Shown: one piece after another, positions 57,605 through 61,715 of the stretch | How positions within the stretch are numbered: position 1 is the first letter of the stretch | How the letters are laid out: every line of letters begins with the position of its first letter | Source: a virus | IMG/VR virus record: IMGVR_UViG_3300029989_000022 | Span: 1-61,715 of that record | Length of the DNA: 61,715 nt | Reading direction: 5' to 3' (one strand) | Position numbers and translations under genes: made by a program | The notes under the pieces: model-generated | Databases searched by the model: none | The model's input: only the letters and a program-made list of their open reading frames with translations | Told to the model about the DNA's origin: nothing

Positions 57605-58375
57605 ATGGCAGTCCCCATCATTAACCCTAATACAAGTGTATTGGGATTCACGACAGGCCAATATGTGGCGTATCAGTGCTCAACCACCGACGGACAGGAT
57701 GGGACATGGACCTGTTCACATCTACCTGCGGGTTTGAGCATCGCCGCTGCCTCTGGGTTAATCTCTGGAATGCCTACCACGCCTGGTATTTACAATTGCG
57801 TGATTAAAATCCATAACTCGGCGGGCGATGCCTCATTGCCTGTCACGTTTGGGATCAATGATGCGGGATATGTGACGGATGTGGGCATCGAGGTCGATAT
57901 TGACTTGATTTCTGGTGCGGTGAGTTTTCCGACGGCTCCCGATGGAAAACTGCACGGGAAAAGCGGAGATAACCTTCCTTTCTTGATCGGCCTTAAAAAG
58001 GGCGATGAACTCTTGGATTTGCCCGTGACGGGCATTGCATTCGGACTCAAGGAATTCGAGTCCGAAGCGCGTCTCATCCTGAGTTCCGGCGCATTCACCA
58101 AGATTGGAGCCTATGAGCGTACCCGCTGGCGCATGCTCGTCTATCTCGACCCGGAAAAACTTAAGGGTGCGCTCAATGATTACGAGGAATCGGCGGAGAT
58201 TGGGGGTGCCGCGCCGACCCCGGCGACAGATGCTTCCAAACTGATCACATTGCTGCTGGCTCCATGTGAAATTCAGATCGAGGTACAGCAAATGGATGGG
58301 AACCTTACGCCATCCATCATCCGGCGCAGTTCGCAAATTTTCGGAATGTTGGTGGAACGGGCTCTAAACGCATGA
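57605..58375 (+). CDS. Tail protein with Ig-like domain
   Basis: 256 aa. Residues about 15-85 look like a putative-Ig (He_PIG) fold: GTWTCSHLPAGLSIAAASGLISGMPTTPGIYNCVIKIHNSAGDASLPVTF. The rest is a mixed beta domain ending with IQIEVQQMDGNLTPSIIRRSSQIFGMLVERALNA. Ig-like domains are common on phage tails and help weak binding to host surfaces. Confidence 0.62.
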   Translation: MAVPIINPNTSVLGFTTGQYVAYQCSTTDGQDGTWTCSHLPAGLSIAAASGLISGMPTTPGIYNCVIKIHNSAGDASLPVTFGINDAGYVTDVGIEVDIDLISGAVSFPTAPDGKLHGKSGDNLPFLIGLKKGDELLDLPVTGIAFGLKEFESEARLILSSGAFTKIGAYERTRWRMLVYLDPEKLKGALNDYEESAEIGGAAPTPATDASKLITLLLAPCEIQIEVQQMDGNLTPSIIRRSSQIFGMLVERALNA

Positions 58376-59481
58376 GCATTTCGCAACTTTTTGATTGGCC
58401 TACCGCAAAAGCCGCCCTGAACTCAAGATGGCGCGTGCGGCGTGCTGGTTGGACAGACCGCTGGCTGGAACGCTGGACGGGCGGGTTGATTTGGCTAATC
58501 CTCACCGACGGCTCTAAACGGGTGGTCAAAAACACCGATTTTGGAGCGGAGGAATTCACGGCGCTGGATTGGACGAATCTTCCGCTGGAATGTGTGACCG
58601 AGGGAACAACGGCGGGCTCGGGTACCAACGGATGCCCTTTGCCTTTCACTCCTTCTACCGGGGGAACGCAAGGAAAGAGCTCTGGGGGCAACGATCCCGA
58701 AAAACCACTTCCGCTCCCGCCGGATCAGCCCCCTGTAGGTGGCGGCGGCGCAGGGCAGACGGGATCCGGTGGCGGCGGAAACTTACCTCCTCGCCCCGAT
58801 CAGTCACAGAAAGAATGGCCCGCGTTGAGCTTGTCTATGTCAGACAACCAAAATCTTTGCTACCAATCCATCAATGGCCAGCAGTTCGTGTATCCCAACA
58901 TGACGGGGACTGTCAGTCTTTCCGGTGGAGATCCGGGTCTGTTTGCCGTGAGTGTCATGAATGGCTCGAATACGGTCTTCACGGTGGATATGTCGGCGGG
59001 CAATAGCGTGGATTTTACGTGGGATGACCCGTCTCCTGTCATCCCCGGAAATTCATTGGGCTTTTCCGCGCGGGCATGGGCCCAGGGTGCTCCAGATATT
59101 CAGACATCTGCCAGTGCATCAATCAAGCCTTGGTGTAATTCCCTGACGATCACAGTGGACGGAACATGGGATGATTTTTGGGTGGTCAAGATCGACGGAG
59201 CGATTCGTTTTCAATCCGCCATATCCGGAGGCTACCAGCAACAATCCAGCGTCACGATCCCTGATGTCCCGCCCGGATCGTTGGTGGAGCTATATGTGCA
59301 TAACCGCATGACACTGGATACGGAAGAGGATCGCCGACAGAATCCTTGGAATGGCACCGGTTGGAGTTATCGCTGGAACGCAGAATCGGGCACGGCAGGA
59401 GGCAGCATTTCTGGAGCAACGGAATATCCCGGAGACACCTGGCACGCGAACGGGTCGGTTACGCTTCCGTCTGCTTCCTAA
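58372..59481 (+). CDS. Tail protein with N-terminal Tad2/DUF2829-like domain
   Basis: 369 aa. Residues 1-66: ISQLFDWPTAKAALNSRWRVRRAGWTDRWLERWTGGLIWLILTDGSKRVVKNTDFGAEEFTALDWTNL. This follows the order of the DUF2829 family that includes Tad2, an anti-Thoeris protein: an (r)VRRAGW turn, short strands, then F...EF.A.DW. It then has a Gly/Pro-rich linker (about 85-140) and a beta domain (about 150-369) of unknown type. In this tail position the domain may be structural rather than an anti-defence one. Similarity is judged by eye. Confidence 0.5.
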   Translation: MSISQLFDWPTAKAALNSRWRVRRAGWTDRWLERWTGGLIWLILTDGSKRVVKNTDFGAEEFTALDWTNLPLECVTEGTTAGSGTNGCPLPFTPSTGGTQGKSSGGNDPEKPLPLPPDQPPVGGGGAGQTGSGGGGNLPPRPDQSQKEWPALSLSMSDNQNLCYQSINGQQFVYPNMTGTVSLSGGDPGLFAVSVMNGSNTVFTVDMSAGNSVDFTWDDPSPVIPGNSLGFSARAWAQGAPDIQTSASASIKPWCNSLTITVDGTWDDFWVVKIDGAIRFQSAISGGYQQQSSVTIPDVPPGSLVELYVHNRMTLDTEEDRRQNPWNGTGWSYRWNAESGTAGGSISGATEYPGDTWHANGSVTLPSAS

Positions 59482-59526
59482 TGTTGACATTGGAGAAACT
59501 TGTAACGCCTCTCTCAATTTTTTCCA

Positions 59527-61518
59527 ATGAATCGACTTACGATTAGTCTTGCGTCGGACCTGCTGATTTCGGGTCTCGCCAATCCTGCCCTGATCACTCA
59601 ACTTGCTGCAAAACGGGCGGGTGCGACTGCGTATGAAGTTCAGTTTTCCCATGAAGGGGTTGGTGTAGAACTCCCCGAGGGCACCCAGTTTCGGTTTGGC
59701 GTAAAGGCCAAGGGAAAACTCGGCGCAGACTACTTGGTGTTTTCTGCGTCCTTCAGCAAGAGCGGGACCGGTAGCAGCACTTTATACAGGGTAGAACCTG
59801 ATTGGCGCACCGAAGAAATTTCCGCAGCGTTTTCCGCATCCAACGAACCGGATATTCTCCCTTGCACCCTCGAGGTTCAGTGGACGACTCCCGACGGCCA
59901 AGAGCATGGGACGCAATTGGTTCCCCTGAATCTTGAAAACTGTCTGAATCGTGGCAATGAGGGAGTTCCCGCGTCGGCGACTCCGGCGTATCCCTTGCCT
60001 GACCGGCTCGCGCTGAAAAGCGATATTTATCAACCCCGCGTTGCATATGTCCTCGCCGATGGAAACGCCGCTCAAACATCGGTGGGATGTGGGGCATTTG
60101 CCAGCGCGCAAGCGGCTTACGAGGCGGTAGTCGGCATCACAGACATTCCAGCTAGAATAATGATTGCTCACCCTATTACTGGATCGGGCGGCTATTTTCA
60201 ATTCTCGGTTGACGGGTTATCTTATGCCGTAAGGAATGTTGCTCATGCCGTTGTGAGCGGTTGTACGAACATCCCCATCACGCCACCATACCCATCGCTC
60301 ACTCACATGCTCGATACGGTCGTCGCGTTTTTTGGGACACACCCGGTCTCCGGGGTTGTTGTATCTCATGATGCCGAAGGGTTGATTTTTACACGACAAG
60401 GCGTTATCAGCCAACAATGCAATCCGGTGCGCCTCACCTTGGGGGGGGTATATTCGGGCAACCTTGGGGAATACATTGAAGCCCGTCCGATTTATCGCAT
60501 CCATCTTGGAGTTGGGGATTGGTCCTTGGATGTGTCAGCGTTGGGCGACGTGCTGCCCAACATCCAATTCAGTGGAGAAGGTAAGGATTTCAGCCAATTG
60601 AGGATTCGAGGGCAAGGGATTAGTGGCGTCGATGGTGCAAGCGCCGTGCGAATAGATGAATACGCCGATTACGATCAAAATGGCGTGGGCATTGGTGAAC
60701 CTGTCGGTTATCACGCGGATCCAAATGCTACGGCCGGAACTGATGCTACTCAGTCCGGGCGGAATGTTCATGTGATTGACGCTATCGGCCATTCTTTCTT
60801 CCTCCTTATCGAGCCTGGTGCCTTGGACGGTGGAAATGGCGGTGCTGGAGGCATTGGACTGGATGGTGAGGCAAGCGATGCCGGAGGAGGTTCCGGTTCC
60901 AACGGGGGTAGTTTATTTGCCGAAAATTGTGCCGGTGAATTTCGTTCAGGCAACGGTGGGAGTGGAGGCAACAGCGGATACTCGCCGGGTAACGGCAGGG
61001 ATGCTGGCTCCATCACGCTCATCAACTGCATAGGGAATGCTTACGCTGGCGGAGGTGGAAATGCGGCTTACGCGTCTTATTCTTGTGGTGCCCCTGGGTC
61101 CGCTGGTGATATTTCCATGACCGACTGTGTAGGTAATGCCAATGGGGCTGCCTGCGGTAATTTTATCGACGCTATGCAATCAGGGTCCGCTGCAACCACA
61201 GTCACTATGGTTCGCTGCAGGGGAAATGGAATTGCTGGTCCAAGATTATATATGTCTGCCGGTGGAAATACGTTTCTGACTGATTGCGTGGGCGATGCTT
61301 ATGGTGGAGGAGATGCAGGAAATGGTGTAGGCGGAGACGCAACGGTAATCAACTGTAGAGGAGGAGTGTTCGGAGTCCTGATCACCATGACCAACTCCGT
61401 AATTTCCGCTTATGCGTCCAGCTACATCAATGATATGGCGATAGATAATACTCCTTGTGAATATGGAACACGGTTCGCGGCATCCGGTGCTCCTTCATCT
61501 AATGTGATGCCCTTATAG
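59527..61518 (+). CDS. Tail fibre/receptor-binding protein, beta-helical
   Basis: 663 aa. Residues 1-170 are a beta domain with YEVQFSHEGVGVELPEGTQFRFGVKAKG, similar in style to baseplate/fibre N-termini. The C-terminal 240 residues are Gly/Asn/Asp-rich with repeated short strands (GGNGGAGGIGLDG, GGSGGNSGYSPGNGRDAGSITLINCIGNAYAGGGGNAAYASYSCGAPGSAGDISMTDCVGNA), a layout of parallel beta-helices used by fibres and depolymerases. TTGACA is 37 nt upstream. It would bind the cell surface. Confidence 0.68.
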   Translation: MNRLTISLASDLLISGLANPALITQLAAKRAGATAYEVQFSHEGVGVELPEGTQFRFGVKAKGKLGADYLVFSASFSKSGTGSSTLYRVEPDWRTEEISAAFSASNEPDILPCTLEVQWTTPDGQEHGTQLVPLNLENCLNRGNEGVPASATPAYPLPDRLALKSDIYQPRVAYVLADGNAAQTSVGCGAFASAQAAYEAVVGITDIPARIMIAHPITGSGGYFQFSVDGLSYAVRNVAHAVVSGCTNIPITPPYPSLTHMLDTVVAFFGTHPVSGVVVSHDAEGLIFTRQGVISQQCNPVRLTLGGVYSGNLGEYIEARPIYRIHLGVGDWSLDVSALGDVLPNIQFSGEGKDFSQLRIRGQGISGVDGASAVRIDEYADYDQNGVGIGEPVGYHADPNATAGTDATQSGRNVHVIDAIGHSFFLLIEPGALDGGNGGAGGIGLDGEASDAGGGSGSNGGSLFAENCAGEFRSGNGGSGGNSGYSPGNGRDAGSITLINCIGNAYAGGGGNAAYASYSCGAPGSAGDISMTDCVGNANGAACGNFIDAMQSGSAATTVTMVRCRGNGIAGPRLYMSAGGNTFLTDCVGDAYGGGDAGNGVGGDATVINCRGGVFGVLITMTNSVISAYASSYINDMAIDNTPCEYGTRFAASGAPSSNVMPL

Positions 61519-61523
61519 TGACC

Positions 61524-61715
61524 ATGAAACGATTCCTTATCACGCGCGATCAAGAGGGTGATTGTACCTTCCGAGAAATACCAGCAATCGCAAAGGTTCG
61601 GCAGCAAGGAGCGGATGGGAAGCCTGAAATGGTGGAATCTCCCATTTCAGCGCCGCGTCATGTTGGTGGTCTCGCTCGCATCTACGAGGGAGAAACAGAG
61701 CCCACCCCGGCACAG
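61524..61715 (+). CDS. Protein after tail fibre, right edge truncated
   Basis: 64 aa present, open to the right edge. MKRFLITRDQEGDCTFREIPAIAKVRQQGADGKPEMVESPISAPRHVGGLARIYEGETEP reads as coding. Position and small size resemble a tail fibre chaperone or tip protein. May connect to the ORF at the left edge if the genome is circular. Confidence 0.5.
   Translation, partial: MKRFLITRDQEGDCTFREIPAIAKVRQQGADGKPEMVESPISAPRHVGGLARIYEGETEPTPAQ

Noticed and set aside
1-61715. Proof of a circular genome by joining the two ends
   Set aside because: The right-edge ORF would enter the left edge in frame 1, while the coding-looking left-edge frame is frame 3; there is no end overlap. Circularity remains possible but unproven.

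Overview
This window looks like nearly the whole genome of a temperate, lambda-like tailed phage (or prophage) with a long-tail module. Both ends run into tail-tip and lysis genes, so the contig may be a circular or integrated genome cut there. The host was most likely a Gram-negative bacterium. The evidence is a putative one-piece spanin with both a lipobox and inner-membrane segments, and a secreted moron whose N-terminal domain resembles ones I associate with Verrucomicrobiota. That host call is an inference of moderate strength.

Layout: 1-2371 is the lysis module (membrane proteins, spanin-like lipoprotein, Cys-rich peptide, GH108 endolysin). 2372-3808 holds a probable attachment site (five TTTAGCACA repeats, a partial copy of a tRNA anticodon arm), a tRNA-Val and a tyrosine integrase. 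3839-5717 has a secreted moron, a ribbon-helix-helix regulator and a control region. 5717-19005 is a rightward operon of small early genes, two DNA methyltransferases (one C5 enzyme with about eight internal repeats), an ASCH protein, a primase and a helicase. 19006-19419 is a noncoding candidate cos/origin region just upstream of the terminase genes (19420-22031).

21973-35441 is a leftward block of about 25 genes, among them a MoxR-type ATPase, a VWA/zinc-peptidase-like partner, a DUF3150 protein and a sliding-clamp-like protein, but no DNA polymerase. An ATP-dependent DNA ligase gene follows at 35536. It is broken near its 3' end by a 2936-bp IS1-type transposon (36164-39099) with 20-bp perfect inverted repeats and an 8-bp target duplication. 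The transposon carries three passenger genes: a HigA-ImmA fusion, an unknown 159-aa protein and a small basic protein. Removing it on paper restores the ligase reading frame. Head and tail genes then run from 39243 to the right edge, with an initiator-like tRNA-Met at their start and terminators right after the major capsid and tail-tube genes.

Signals outside ordinary gene annotation: (i) a palindrome, ATCCTTACGTAAGGAT and variants, at twelve places; (ii) a TTGACA/G box 14-16 nt upstream of eight start codons, mostly without a good Shine-Dalgarno, sometimes directly behind the palindrome; (iii) a 133-bp MITE-like element; (iv) a 19-bp-arm perfect hairpin; (v) a 238-bp hexanucleotide tract encoding Gly-Asp/Gly-Tyr repeats.
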